DNA of 64,000 nt from Actinomycetota bacterium (GTDB taxonomy: Bacteria; Actinomycetota; Actinomycetes; S36-B12; FW305-bin1): positions 174,386 to 238,385 of the forward strand of contig SCTR01000005.1 in NCBI GenBank assembly GCA_004297305.1. The letters run 5' to 3'. The stretch's first letter is position 1. Each line of letters opens with the position of its first letter. The position numbers were made by a program, and so were the translations under genes. Positions 46,960-54,769 of this stretch are shown in pieces. The notes beneath the pieces are model-generated. The model searched no databases. It had not been told where the DNA came from and was given only the letters and a program-made list of their open reading frames with translations.

Positions 46960-47394
46960 TCAGCTGGCCGGGCGTCCTCGATCGAGCAACCCCAGCTCGC
47001 GCGTCACGGCCGGCATGAGGACGGCGACCGCTCCCGCTGCCGCGACCACGGCGGCCACCGCTCCGGCGACGCGAGGGACCGCGTCCGGTGAGCGCAGCAG
47101 CGGTACGGCCACGACCAGCACGAACAACTGCGCGAGCAACGCCGGGCTGCGGGCCCACCCGCGTCGGGCCCACAAACCCCGAGCGACTACGGCGAGACCG
47201 ACACCGAGCGCGGCGTACACCACCAGTTCCACGACCAGCCCGGGACCGCTGCTGATGTCGGTCGTGGTGGTCCCCCAGAAGAGCCCCTGGACGGCGAGCA
47301 GCACGGCGTAGAGCAGCAACGCGACTGCTTCGAGCGCGGTCGCCGCCGTCGCGATCAGCAACGACCGGGGTCGCCGGCCCGTCGAGATCGCCAC
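46960..47394 (-). CDS. Integral membrane protein, unknown function
   Basis: 144 residues with four hydrophobic segments (about residues 13-38, 52-70, 82-100 and 107-128) and a basic N-terminus MAISTGRRPRS. There are no catalytic motifs. It lies convergent to sigF and divergent from the lipid kinase (32 bases apart). Similar four-helix hypothetical proteins are common in actinomycetes; I do not recognise the family. Confidence 0.75.
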   Translation of the reverse strand: MAISTGRRPRSLLIATAATALEAVALLLYAVLLAVQGLFWGTTTTDISSGPGLVVELVVYAALGVGLAVVARGLWARRGWARSPALLAQLFVLVVAVPLLRSPDAVPRVAGAVAAVVAAAGAVAVLMPAVTRELGLLDRGRPAS

Positions 47395-47425
47395 CCGGGC
47401 AGCCTAGGCCCGTACGCTGACCGGC

Positions 47426-48349
47426 GTGCGCGGCCTGCTCGTGGTCAATCCCAACGCGACCACCACCACAGCCCGCGTCCGGGACGTCATGGTGCACGCA
47501 CTCGCCGACGAGATCGACCTCGACGTGGTCACCACCGACCGCCGTGGCCACGCGGTCGAGCTGGCACGGCAGGCACGCGCCGACCGCTGGGACGTCGTGG
47601 TCACTCTCGGCGGCGACGGCACCGTGAACGAAGTGGTCAACGGCCTGCTCGCCGCCGGCCCCGGACCCGACGTACCGCTGCTGGCGACCGTGCCCGGCGG
47701 CAGCGCGAACGTGTTCGCCCGGGCCCTCGGCCTGCCGGCGGACCCGGTCGAGGCGACCGGCGCCATCCTGGACGGACTGCGAGAGAAGCGGTTCCGCACC
47801 GTCGGGCTCGGTCAGGCGGACAGTCGCTGGTTCACCTTCAACGCCGGGCTCGGGCTCGACGCGGAGATCGTCGCCGCGGTCGAACGCAAACGGGCGGCCG
47901 GCACCCGGGCGACGCCGCGCAGCTACCTGGCGTCGACGGTCCGGCAGTTCTTCGTCGGCACCGACCGGCGCGAGCCGGCCCTGACCCTGCATCGACCTGG
48001 GGTGGACCCGGTGACCGGCGTGTTCCTCGCCATCGTGCAGAACACCTCGCCGTGGACGTTCATCGGCCCGATGCCGGTCGATCCGTGCCCGCGCGCCTCC
48101 TTCGACACCGGCCTGGACCTTTTCGGGGTACGGCGGCTGTCGCTGCTGTCCGGGGTCCGATACGGCCGGCGGATCCTCACCAGCAGCCGGGCCGGGCAGA
48201 CCCGGGGCCTGGTCACCTGGCACGACCAGTCCGGCTTCGAGGTGTCCGCGTCACGGCCCGTGCAGCTGCAGGTCGACGGCGATGCGCTCGGCGAGGTGGA
48301 CCGCGTCGCCTTCCGGGCCGTGCCGGCGGCGCTGCGAGCCGTCGTCTGA
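47426..48349 (+). CDS. Diacylglycerol/lipid kinase family protein
   Basis: 307 residues. The DAGK catalytic domain has VNPNATTTTARVRDVMVHAL, the GGDG motif in VVTLGGDGTVNEVVNGLLAA, and PGGSANVFARALGLP; a C-terminal YegS-like beta domain includes LQVDGDALGEVDRVAFRAVP. It uses ATP to phosphorylate a lipid, possibly diacylglycerol or a sphingoid base. The start is a GTG in GGCGTGCG; there is no clear ribosome binding site. In mycobacteria a similar lipid kinase lies beside whiB1 (from memory). Confidence 0.92.
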   Translation: MRGLLVVNPNATTTTARVRDVMVHALADEIDLDVVTTDRRGHAVELARQARADRWDVVVTLGGDGTVNEVVNGLLAAGPGPDVPLLATVPGGSANVFARALGLPADPVEATGAILDGLREKRFRTVGLGQADSRWFTFNAGLGLDAEIVAAVERKRAAGTRATPRSYLASTVRQFFVGTDRREPALTLHRPGVDPVTGVFLAIVQNTSPWTFIGPMPVDPCPRASFDTGLDLFGVRRLSLLSGVRYGRRILTSSRAGQTRGLVTWHDQSGFEVSASRPVQLQVDGDALGEVDRVAFRAVPAALRAVV

Positions 48350-48647
48350 GCCGCTCGGACAGCCGATCCGACGCCGATCCGCAGTCGATCCGAGGCCGGT
48401 CGGGAACATCACCGGGCGTGGTCGTGTTACCAGCCTGTGACGAACGAGACAGGACGTTCCCGCCGGGGCGGCGGCGCCTGGCCTTGTGCAGTCACCACAA
48501 AGGTGTGAGGCTGCCAGAGCCATAACGACGCCGGTCGTCGGGAGGCAAGCAGATCCCTCGCGGTGCTCGCGCGCCACGTTGGGGACTGACAGAGCACGTG
48601 AACATTTTCACGAGCGCCCACCTGGGGGCTCGACCGAGGAGGAGCGC

Positions 48648-48899
48648 ATGGACTGGCGCCATCAGGCAGCCTGCCGTGACGAGGATCCCGAACTGTTCTT
48701 CCCGATCGGCAACACCGGGCCTGCCCTGGTGCAGATCGAGGAGGCGAAAGCGGTCTGCCGCCGCTGCGACGTCGTCGACGCGTGCCTGCGGTGGGCCTTG
48801 GATTCGGGCCAGGACGCCGGTGTTTGGGGCGGCCTCAGCGAAGACGAGCGCCGGGCGCTGAAGCGCCGCAACGCTCGGGCTCGCGCTCGTATGGCCTGA
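48648..48899 (+). CDS. whiB1: WhiB family iron-sulfur regulator, WhiB1/WblE type
   Basis: 83 residues. Four cluster-binding cysteines are at positions 9, 37, 40 and 46; the turn GVWGG (58-62) and the basic tail ERRALKRRNARARARMA follow. The N-terminus MDWRHQAACRDEDPELFFP is nearly that of WhiB1. It binds a 4Fe-4S cluster, reacts with nitric oxide and interacts with the primary sigma factor in mycobacteria. GAGGAGGAGC lies before the ATG. The 298-base region upstream contains only weak dyads (for example CCTGT-N10-ACAGG at 48434-48453). Confidence 0.95.
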   Translation: MDWRHQAACRDEDPELFFPIGNTGPALVQIEEAKAVCRRCDVVDACLRWALDSGQDAGVWGGLSEDERRALKRRNARARARMA

Positions 48900-48914
48900 T
48901 CGATCACTCGTCAG

Positions 48915-48948
48915 CTGAAGGCCCGGTCCGGCAGGACCGGGCCTTCAG
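48915..48948 (+). terminator. Strong hairpin terminator after whiB1
   Basis: CTGAAGGCCCGGTCC-GGCA-GGACCGGGCCTTCAG forms a perfect 15-base-pair stem with a 4-base loop, 15 bases after the whiB1 stop. No T-run follows, as is common for actinomycete terminators. Confidence 0.9.
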
Positions 48949-49003
48949 CGTGCCGGCCACCGGACGAGCCGTCCGCCGCGCCGTCGCCGCACGGACCCGC
49001 TGC

Positions 49004-49051
49004 GCCGTACCGGTCCCTCGCCGTACCGGTCCCTCGCCGTACCGGTCCCTC
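49004..49051. repeat. 16-bp tandem repeat, three copies
   Basis: GCCGTACCGGTCCCTC is repeated three times (49004, 49020, 49036), followed by a partial fourth. It lies in the gap between the whiB1 terminator and the convergent pdtaS gene and encodes nothing recognisable. Confidence 0.9.
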
Positions 49052-49132
49052 GCCGTATCCGCGAACGCACGGCGGCGGTCGTCGGCACGACGATCGTGGG
49101 TCGCCGTATTACGGCGCTGGGCGCGACCCCGG

Positions 49133-50593
49133 TCAGGTCAGCGGTATGTCGACGGTCGCGCTGGTCCCCCGCCCGCGGCGGCCCGGCCCGAGGGTGAGCG
49201 AGCCGGCCAGCTCGTCGACGACCAGCGCGCGCACGATCTGCAGCCCGAGACTGCCGCCGGGCGCGTCGGCCAGATCCGCGGGCAGCCCGATCCCGTCGTC
49301 GTCGACGACCACGACCAACCGGCCACGGTCGCGCCGCGGCTCCAGGTCGATCCGGTGGGCGTGGGCGTGTTCGATCGCGTTCTGCAGCAGCTCGGCCAGC
49401 GACATCGCCAGCGGCGTGGCCACCTCGGTCGGCAGCCAGCCGAACGACGCGGTACGGCGTACTCCGACGATGGGGTCGCCGCCGTCCCGGTGCGCCGCGG
49501 CGGAATCGGCGACCAGCGCGACGACCCGGTCGGCGACGTCGTCGAAGAGGACCTCGCCACCCGGCTCGTAGGCGAGCGCCTCGTGGACGACCGCGATCGC
49601 GCCCACCCGCCGTACCGCCTCCTCCAGCGCCTCGCGGGCCTGCGGTTCGTCCACCCGCCTGGCCTGCAGCCGCAACAGCGCCGCGACGGTCTGCAGGTTG
49701 TTCTTCACGCGGTGGTGGATCTCGCGGATCGTGGCGTCCTTGCTCAGCAGGGCGCGGTCCCGCCGCCGCAGTTCGGTCACGTCGCGGACCAGCACCAGTG
49801 CGCCGACCGGCCGGCCGCGCCGCAGCAGCGGCAGCCCCCGCAACGTCACGGTGGCCGCGGAGTTCTCCAGTTCCACGCCGCCGGGCACGCGGCCACCGGC
49901 CACCAGCGCGAGCGCCTCGTCCACCGGACCGGGTCGACGGCTCAACCGCGCCACGACGCCGCCAAGGTCGGCGCCGACCAGGTCGGTGGCCAGCCCGAGA
50001 CGGCGGAACGCCGACAGCGCGTTGGGGCTGGCGTAACTGACCCGGCCGGTGTCGTCCAGCCGCACCAGGCCGTCGCCGGCGCGCGGCGGCGCCCCGGTGG
50101 CCGGCAACCCGTGGGCGGGCGGGAAGGTGCCCTCGGCGACCATCTGCGCGAGGGCGTCGGCGGTCGCGAGGTAGACCTCCTCCAGCCGGCCGGCGGGCCG
50201 CACGGCGACCGCCGAGTAGCGCCCGATGACCGCGATGACCCGGTCGTCGTGTCGTACCGGAACCGCCTCGAACGCGGCCGGCTGACCGGGGCGCGCGGGG
50301 TCCCGGTCGGCCACGATCCGTCGTTGCGCCAGCGCCTTGTCCAGCACGGTCCGCCGGCCGCGGGCCACGAACGTCCCGACCAGGTCGTCGGGGACCCGGG
50401 TGGGACCGGTCGTCGGGCGGACCTGTGCCCCGGCGACGAAGCCCCCGTCGTTCCAGGTCGGCAGCCACAGCACCAGGTCGGCGAAAGCGAGGTCCGCCAG
50501 CAACGTCCACTCCCCGACCAGGATGTGGAGCCGGTCCACGTCGGCGTCGGTGAGGTCGGTTCGCTCGCGCGCCAACCGGGACAGGCTCGCCAC
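49133..50593 (-). CDS. pdtaS: Sensor histidine kinase PdtaS
   Basis: 486 residues. An N-terminal GAF-like domain (residues about 10-150) and a PAS domain (about 175-290) are followed by HisKA_2 with the phosphorylated His in REIHHRVKNNLQTVAALLRL and an HATPase domain (LAELLQNAIEHAHAH; VVVDDDGIGLPADL; LGLQIVRALV). It is a soluble kinase without membrane segments. Its partner PdtaR is an RNA-binding antiterminator; pdtaR is not in the window. Adjacency to whiB1 is conserved with mycobacteria. Confidence 0.95.
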   Translation of the reverse strand: MASLSRLARERTDLTDADVDRLHILVGEWTLLADLAFADLVLWLPTWNDGGFVAGAQVRPTTGPTRVPDDLVGTFVARGRRTVLDKALAQRRIVADRDPARPGQPAAFEAVPVRHDDRVIAVIGRYSAVAVRPAGRLEEVYLATADALAQMVAEGTFPPAHGLPATGAPPRAGDGLVRLDDTGRVSYASPNALSAFRRLGLATDLVGADLGGVVARLSRRPGPVDEALALVAGGRVPGGVELENSAATVTLRGLPLLRRGRPVGALVLVRDVTELRRRDRALLSKDATIREIHHRVKNNLQTVAALLRLQARRVDEPQAREALEEAVRRVGAIAVVHEALAYEPGGEVLFDDVADRVVALVADSAAAHRDGGDPIVGVRRTASFGWLPTEVATPLAMSLAELLQNAIEHAHAHRIDLEPRRDRGRLVVVVDDDGIGLPADLADAPGGSLGLQIVRALVVDELAGSLTLGPGRRGRGTSATVDIPLT

Positions 50594-50650
50594 GGTGGGA
50601 GCGTAGGCGGCAGGCGATCGTCCGGCGTCGCTGGTGCGCCATGAGGGGTG

Positions 50651-50697
50651 GGCGTGGGGCCGCGGAGGGGGGATGGAGGGGGTCGCGGCCCCACGCC
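50651..50697. terminator. 14-bp inverted repeat with G-rich loop, then a second palindrome
   Basis: GGCGTGGGGCCGCG (50651-50664) pairs perfectly with CGCGGCCCCACGCC (50684-50697); the 19-base loop is purine-only apart from two T, with runs of 6 and 5 Gs. Four bases on, CCCTGACGTCAGGG (50702-50715) is a perfect palindrome. The region is downstream of the M23 peptidase gene (minus strand), so it is probably its terminator. Confidence 0.6.
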
Positions 50698-50794
50698 GTG
50701 ACCCTGACGTCAGGGGGCGGACGTCAGGGGGTCGAGCCGCCAGCGAGGGCTGTTTGCATGATGCGCGCCGAACGCGGCGACCGCACCCGCAGGC

Positions 50795-51607
50795 TCAGCA
50801 GCTGCTGCGCACCAAGGGGGCCGGGTCGACCGCATCGCTCTCACCGCCGCTCTGCCAGTACTCGAAGTGCAGGTGGACCGCGCCCGGCGATCCGGTGTCT
50901 CCCATCAGCGCGATGGGTTGCCCGGCGGTGACGGAGGCTCCGGCGGCGACCAGGTGCTTGCTGTTGTGGCCGTAGTAGTACTTCGAGCCGCTCTGGCCCT
51001 GCAGCACGATCCGCAGCGCGCCGTTGGACTGCTTGCCGGCGCGAATCACGGTGCCCGCCTCGACCGCGACGATGGTCTGGCCTCGGGAACCCATGAGGTC
51101 GATGCCCTGGTGGGAGTGATCGCCTCGGCCGGCACCGAAGCCGTCGCCGTACGAGAAGCTCCCGACGACCGGGCACACCGAACCCGACGCCGCCGGCCGG
51201 GCGGCCGGCGCGGCCACCTTGGCGGCGACCCCGGAAGCGCGCACCCGCAGCGCGGCCCAGGTCTGGGGGCCGACCTGACCCACCGCAGGCAACCCGTGGG
51301 CCCGCTGGAACCGCTTGACCGCCTTGCGCGTCATGGGACCGAACAGTCCGGAGCGGGGCTTGACCTTGAGCTTGCGCTGGACGAGCTTCACCAGGGACCC
51401 CCGATCCCCGGTACGCAGGATCGGCAGGGCGACGGCTGGGACGACGACGGCGCGGGCCAGCGCGCCCGACGGGGCGGGCCGGGACGGTACCGACGCCGCC
51501 GTCGGCGACGCCGCCACTGGCGGGGCGGGCAGCGTCACGACGAGGCCCAGCGAGAGCAGGGCGGGTGCAGCGACGGACCGCAGCGAACGTGAATGCACGA
51601 ACGACAC
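50795..51607 (-). CDS. M23 family metallopeptidase with peptidoglycan-binding domain
   Basis: 270 residues. A signal peptide (SRSLRSVAAPALLSLGLVVT) is followed by a PG_binding_1 domain (LVKLVQRKLKVKPRSGLFGP; VGPQTWAALRV) and a C-terminal M23 domain with HQGIDLMGSRG (HxxxD) and HLHFEYWQSGG (HxH), the LytM zinc ligands. It is a secreted endopeptidase that cuts peptidoglycan crosslinks. GTG 51607 has GGAGG 7 bases upstream. A c-di-AMP riboswitch precedes it, as for other cell-wall hydrolases of actinomycetes. Confidence 0.95.
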   Translation of the reverse strand: MSFVHSRSLRSVAAPALLSLGLVVTLPAPPVAASPTAASVPSRPAPSGALARAVVVPAVALPILRTGDRGSLVKLVQRKLKVKPRSGLFGPMTRKAVKRFQRAHGLPAVGQVGPQTWAALRVRASGVAAKVAAPAARPAASGSVCPVVGSFSYGDGFGAGRGDHSHQGIDLMGSRGQTIVAVEAGTVIRAGKQSNGALRIVLQGQSGSKYYYGHNSKHLVAAGASVTAGQPIALMGDTGSPGAVHLHFEYWQSGGESDAVDPAPLVRSSC

Positions 51608-51611
51608 CGAA

Positions 51612-51838
51612 GAACCTCCGGGCGCGCCTGCGGGGTCAGCTGTCGGGTTCGGCCTGGAGGTTGCTGGCCGGCCGGCGCGGCTCTCCCGCGCGCGGCTTCA
51701 CCCCAAGGACCCCGGCGCGATGCCGGAGCCCGGAAGTGGGTCCCCCGCTCCTGCCCGAAGCGGTGTGGGCGGCAACACGGATCGGGGGCAGGACTCGGCG
51801 TCTCGATCCGCGGCGTCGCATCGCTGCGAGGCGGGGCG
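51612..51838 (-). ncRNA. ydaO-yuaA (cyclic di-AMP) riboswitch
   Basis: Read on the minus strand, the leader holds the conserved elements of this class in order: GGAGCGGGGGACCCA, then GGGGTGAAGCCGC, then AACCTCCAGGCCGAACCCGA followed by CAGCTGACCCCGCAGGCGC. It ends at the ribosome binding site GGAGG (51615-51619) of the M23 peptidase. In actinomycetes this riboswitch is an off-switch for resuscitation-promoting and cell-wall hydrolase genes when c-di-AMP is high. The 5' limit is approximate. Confidence 0.9.
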
Positions 51839-51895
51839 ACCATAACAGACCGGTCACAGGCCGACCAGGTGTCTGTTCGGGAGGCGAACGACGGC

Positions 51896-51945
51896 TCAGG
51901 CCACCGTCACTCAGGCCACCGTCACTCAGGCGACCGTCACTCAGG
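51896..51945. repeat. 15-bp tandem repeat starting at the pilT stop
   Basis: TCAGGCCACCGTCAC is at 51896 and 51911, TCAGGCGACCGTCAC at 51926, and a fourth partial unit begins at 51941 with the TCA that is the pilT stop on the minus strand. Every unit therefore supplies an in-frame TGA. Confidence 0.95.
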
Positions 51946-53086
51946 CGACCAGGCCGAGCCGGCGCAACTCGACGAGCAGGTCGTGCGGGTTGCTCGAGGC
52001 CGCCGTCGCCGCGTCGAGGGTGATCACCTGATCGCGGAACAGCGCGATCAGGTGCTGGTCGAAGCTCTGCATGCCGTAGAAGCCGCCTTCGGCCACCAGC
52101 GACCCGATCGTGGAGGTCTTGTCCGGATCGGCGATCGCGTCAGCGATACGCCCGGTGTTGACGCAGATCTCCATGGCCACGCAGCGACCCTGGCCGTCGG
52201 CCCGCGGCACCAGCCGCTGGCACAGAATCCCGCGCAGTGCGCCGGCCAGCGACAGCCGGACCTGCTGCTGCTCGTGCGGCGGGAAGAAGTCGATGATCCG
52301 GGCGATCGTCTCCTGGGCATCGACGGTGTGCAGCGTGGACATGACGAAGTGGCCGGTCTCTGCGGCGGAGATCGCCGCCTTGACCGTCTCCATATCGCGC
52401 ATCTCCCCGACCAGGATCACGTCGGGGTCCTGCCGCATGGCGGCTCGCAAGGCGGTGGCGAAGTTCTCGGTGTCGACCCGCACCTCGCGCTGGTTGATCA
52501 TGCCGAGCTTGTCGAAGTGCAGGACCTCGATCGGGTCTTCGATGGTGACGATGTGAACCTCACGGTGAGCGTTCACGTGGTCGACCATCCCCGCCAGGGT
52601 CGTCGTCTTCCCGGACCCCGTGGGACCGGTGACGAGCACCAGGCCGCGCGGCTCGACCGCGAGTGCGGAGATCACCTCGGGCAACCCCAGGTCGCCCAAC
52701 CCGATGGCACCGACGGCGACCCGGCGGAACACCAGCCCGGCCGAGCCGCGCTGCCGGAACGCGTTGACGCGGAACCGGCCGATGCCGTCGATCGAGTAGG
52801 CGAAGTCGGCCTCATGGGTGCGTTCGAACTGCTCGACCAGGTCCGGCCGCAGCACCTCGCGCACCATGTGTTCAGTGTCAGCCGATCGCAAGGTCGGCGC
52901 TTCGAGCCGGCGCAGCCGCCCGTCGATACGGACCCGCGCCGGCGAGCCCACCTTGCAGTGCAGGTCCGAGCCGCCCGTCTCGACCAGCGCGCGCAGGTAC
53001 GGCAGGACGGAGACGGGTACGTCGGGCTCCCCCGGTGCGGGCAGGTCGCTCAGTGCGCCGTACGCCGCCAATGTCTGATCTGTCAC
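51941..53086 (-). CDS. PilT-like type IV pilus retraction ATPase
   Basis: 381 residues of the secretion ATPase superfamily. N-terminal domain: YLRALVETGGSDLHCKVGSP. Walker A: LVTGPTGSGKTTTLAGMVD. Asp box: EVHIVTIEDPIEVLH. Walker B: ALRAAMRQDPDVILVGEMRD. His box: AETGHFVMSTLHTVDA. The C-terminal part matches PilT rather than PilB (no long N-terminal MshEN domain and no Cys zinc motif). No other pilus gene is nearby. The stop is in a tandem repeat. Confidence 0.93.
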   Translation of the reverse strand: MTDQTLAAYGALSDLPAPGEPDVPVSVLPYLRALVETGGSDLHCKVGSPARVRIDGRLRRLEAPTLRSADTEHMVREVLRPDLVEQFERTHEADFAYSIDGIGRFRVNAFRQRGSAGLVFRRVAVGAIGLGDLGLPEVISALAVEPRGLVLVTGPTGSGKTTTLAGMVDHVNAHREVHIVTIEDPIEVLHFDKLGMINQREVRVDTENFATALRAAMRQDPDVILVGEMRDMETVKAAISAAETGHFVMSTLHTVDAQETIARIIDFFPPHEQQQVRLSLAGALRGILCQRLVPRADGQGRCVAMEICVNTGRIADAIADPDKTSTIGSLVAEGGFYGMQSFDQHLIALFRDQVITLDAATAASSNPHDLLVELRRLGLVA

Positions 53087-53206
53087 CCGAACCTCATCGG
53101 CGCGTCCGGGACGGCCCTGAAGGGCCGGCGTCCGATGAGCGGGCGAGACGGACAGGCGGTGAGGTCGGGAGGCAGGCGAGGCCGATGACGGGCCAGACGG
53201 ACGGTC

Positions 53207-53422
53207 CTACCGCAGCACGACGAGCAGGTCGCCCTCCTGGACGACGTCACCGGTCGCCACACACATCTCGGTGACGGTGCCCGCAACCTCCGCGAGGACC
53301 GGGATCTCCATCTTCATCGACTCGAGGATGACCAGCGTGTCGCCCGCCGCGACCGGCTCACCCGCGGCGGCGACGACCTTCCAGACATTGGCCACCATCT
53401 CGGCCCGCACCTCGGTGATCAC
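53207..53422 (-). CDS. Biotin/lipoyl attachment carrier protein
   Basis: 71 residues: a single biotinyl domain with the attachment motif ILESMKMEIP (Lys37) and flanking beta strands (VWKVVAAAGEPVAAGDTLVI; GTVTEMCVATGDVVQEGDLL). It corresponds to the small biotinylated protein (TB7.3) encoded near whiB1 and sigH in Mycobacterium. It may serve an acyl-CoA carboxylase encoded elsewhere. The ATG is at 53422; AAGGAGGC precedes it. Confidence 0.92.
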   Translation of the reverse strand: MITEVRAEMVANVWKVVAAAGEPVAAGDTLVILESMKMEIPVLAEVAGTVTEMCVATGDVVQEGDLLVVLR

Positions 53423-53479
53423 GCCGCCTCCTTCACCGGCGCGGGCACTGCCGTCCGGTCCGGCGTGATCCTGCCACGG

Positions 53480-54769
53480 CTACAGCGGGGCGAGGACGGA
53501 CTGCCGCTCGACGATACGGCTGAGTGTCTCGACCACCCGCGGGTCGAACTCCCGCACCGTGCCGAGGCTGAGCCGCTCCAGCGCCTGCAACCACCGGTCG
53601 GTCTCCACCGATGCACCGACCAGGTCGTCGAAACTGTTGGCCACCCGGATGATCCGGCTCTCCAGCGGCAGCGTGTCGTCGCTGACCCCGTGGCGTGGTC
53701 GCCAGGGGTCCGCCTGCCGTTCGACGATGACCGCGACCTGGTCCATGACGCCGGTCTGCCGGATCACCGCGCCGCCCTGCGCGGCGATCTGCCGTTGCTC
53801 CTCGGGCGAGACGACCGTGGTCGCGCCACCCGGGATCGGCTCAGCCAGCGACAGCTGGCCGATGTCGTGCATGAGCGCGGCGTACTCGAGGTCGACCAGT
53901 TCCCGCTCCGACAGGCCCAGTTCCCGGCCCATGGCCACGGCCAGCCGGCTGACCCGCCGGGCGTGCCCGGTCTCGGTGTAGCCGCCGACCTCGGTGACCC
54001 GTGACAGCGCGCGGATCGTCTGCAGGTAGGTCTGCCGGATTGCGGCATACCGCCGGAACGAGAACTGGGTGAGCAACAGCGGCAACGCCAGGACCGGCAA
54101 CGCCCAGATACCCATCACCGGCGTGGCCAATGCGATCAGGACACCGGTCACGGCAACGGCGGACCCGATGCCGGCGCTGGCGCGCACCCCGTCCAGCAGC
54201 GCGGTCCGCAGCGGCGAGTGGTCCCGCGCCGCGCGCAGCAGGGCGTCCAGTACGCCGTCCAGCACGGTCCCGGCCAGCGCGACCGCCGCCATGATCATCG
54301 CCAACGACTTGGAGACGTCGTAGGACACCGCCCCGCTGGCCAGCAGCGGCCGGAACACCGCCGCGACGAACGCCACGACCAGGATCCGGCGGGCGAACTC
54401 GTCGACGCGGACGCCGCGGCCCACCGCCAGGTGCGGGATCGAGCCGAGCGCGATCGCGACGGTGGTCACCGCGACGACCTGCGCCACCGAATACGTCTGC
54501 GGCGTCTGGTCGTACATCGGGACCAGGGCGAACGCCAGGGCGCCGGCGGCGCCGATCGGAGCCGTCTCCCGGTCACCGGGCAGCGAGATCCGGACCACCT
54601 CGCCGACGGCGATCATCGCGACGAAGGCGACCGACAGCGCCACCGAGCCGGGCGCGAGGCCGTCCACGGTGACGCTGGCCACGCACACCACGGCGACCAC
54701 CGCGGCTCCGACGAGGATCGGGACCAGGCCGGCGGTGAAGCCGTCGCGAGCCGAACGGGCCGCGCTCAC
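53480..54769 (-). CDS. Membrane HD-domain protein, degenerate HD-GYP
   Basis: 429 residues from GTG 54769, overlapping the upstream HD-GYP stop. About 8-9 helices (residues 10-270) are followed by an HD domain: TGHARRVSRLAVAMGRELGL, LVDLEYAALMHDIGQLSLAE. The HD pair is present, but the later HHE and GYP motifs are replaced (VERQADPWRPRHGVSDDT), though SRIIRVANSFDDL remains. It resembles its neighbour in architecture and probably arose by duplication; loss of the GYP motif suggests altered or lost c-di-GMP hydrolysis. Confidence 0.85.
   Translation of the reverse strand: MSAARSARDGFTAGLVPILVGAAVVAVVCVASVTVDGLAPGSVALSVAFVAMIAVGEVVRISLPGDRETAPIGAAGALAFALVPMYDQTPQTYSVAQVVAVTTVAIALGSIPHLAVGRGVRVDEFARRILVVAFVAAVFRPLLASGAVSYDVSKSLAMIMAAVALAGTVLDGVLDALLRAARDHSPLRTALLDGVRASAGIGSAVAVTGVLIALATPVMGIWALPVLALPLLLTQFSFRRYAAIRQTYLQTIRALSRVTEVGGYTETGHARRVSRLAVAMGRELGLSERELVDLEYAALMHDIGQLSLAEPIPGGATTVVSPEEQRQIAAQGGAVIRQTGVMDQVAVIVERQADPWRPRHGVSDDTLPLESRIIRVANSFDDLVGASVETDRWLQALERLSLGTVREFDPRVVETLSRIVERQSVLAPL

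Noticed and set aside
48434..48453. Possible CRP-type site upstream of whiB1
   Set aside because: Only one half-site matches TGTGA and the other does not match TCACA; mycobacterial whiB1 is CRP-regulated, but the evidence here is too weak to list.
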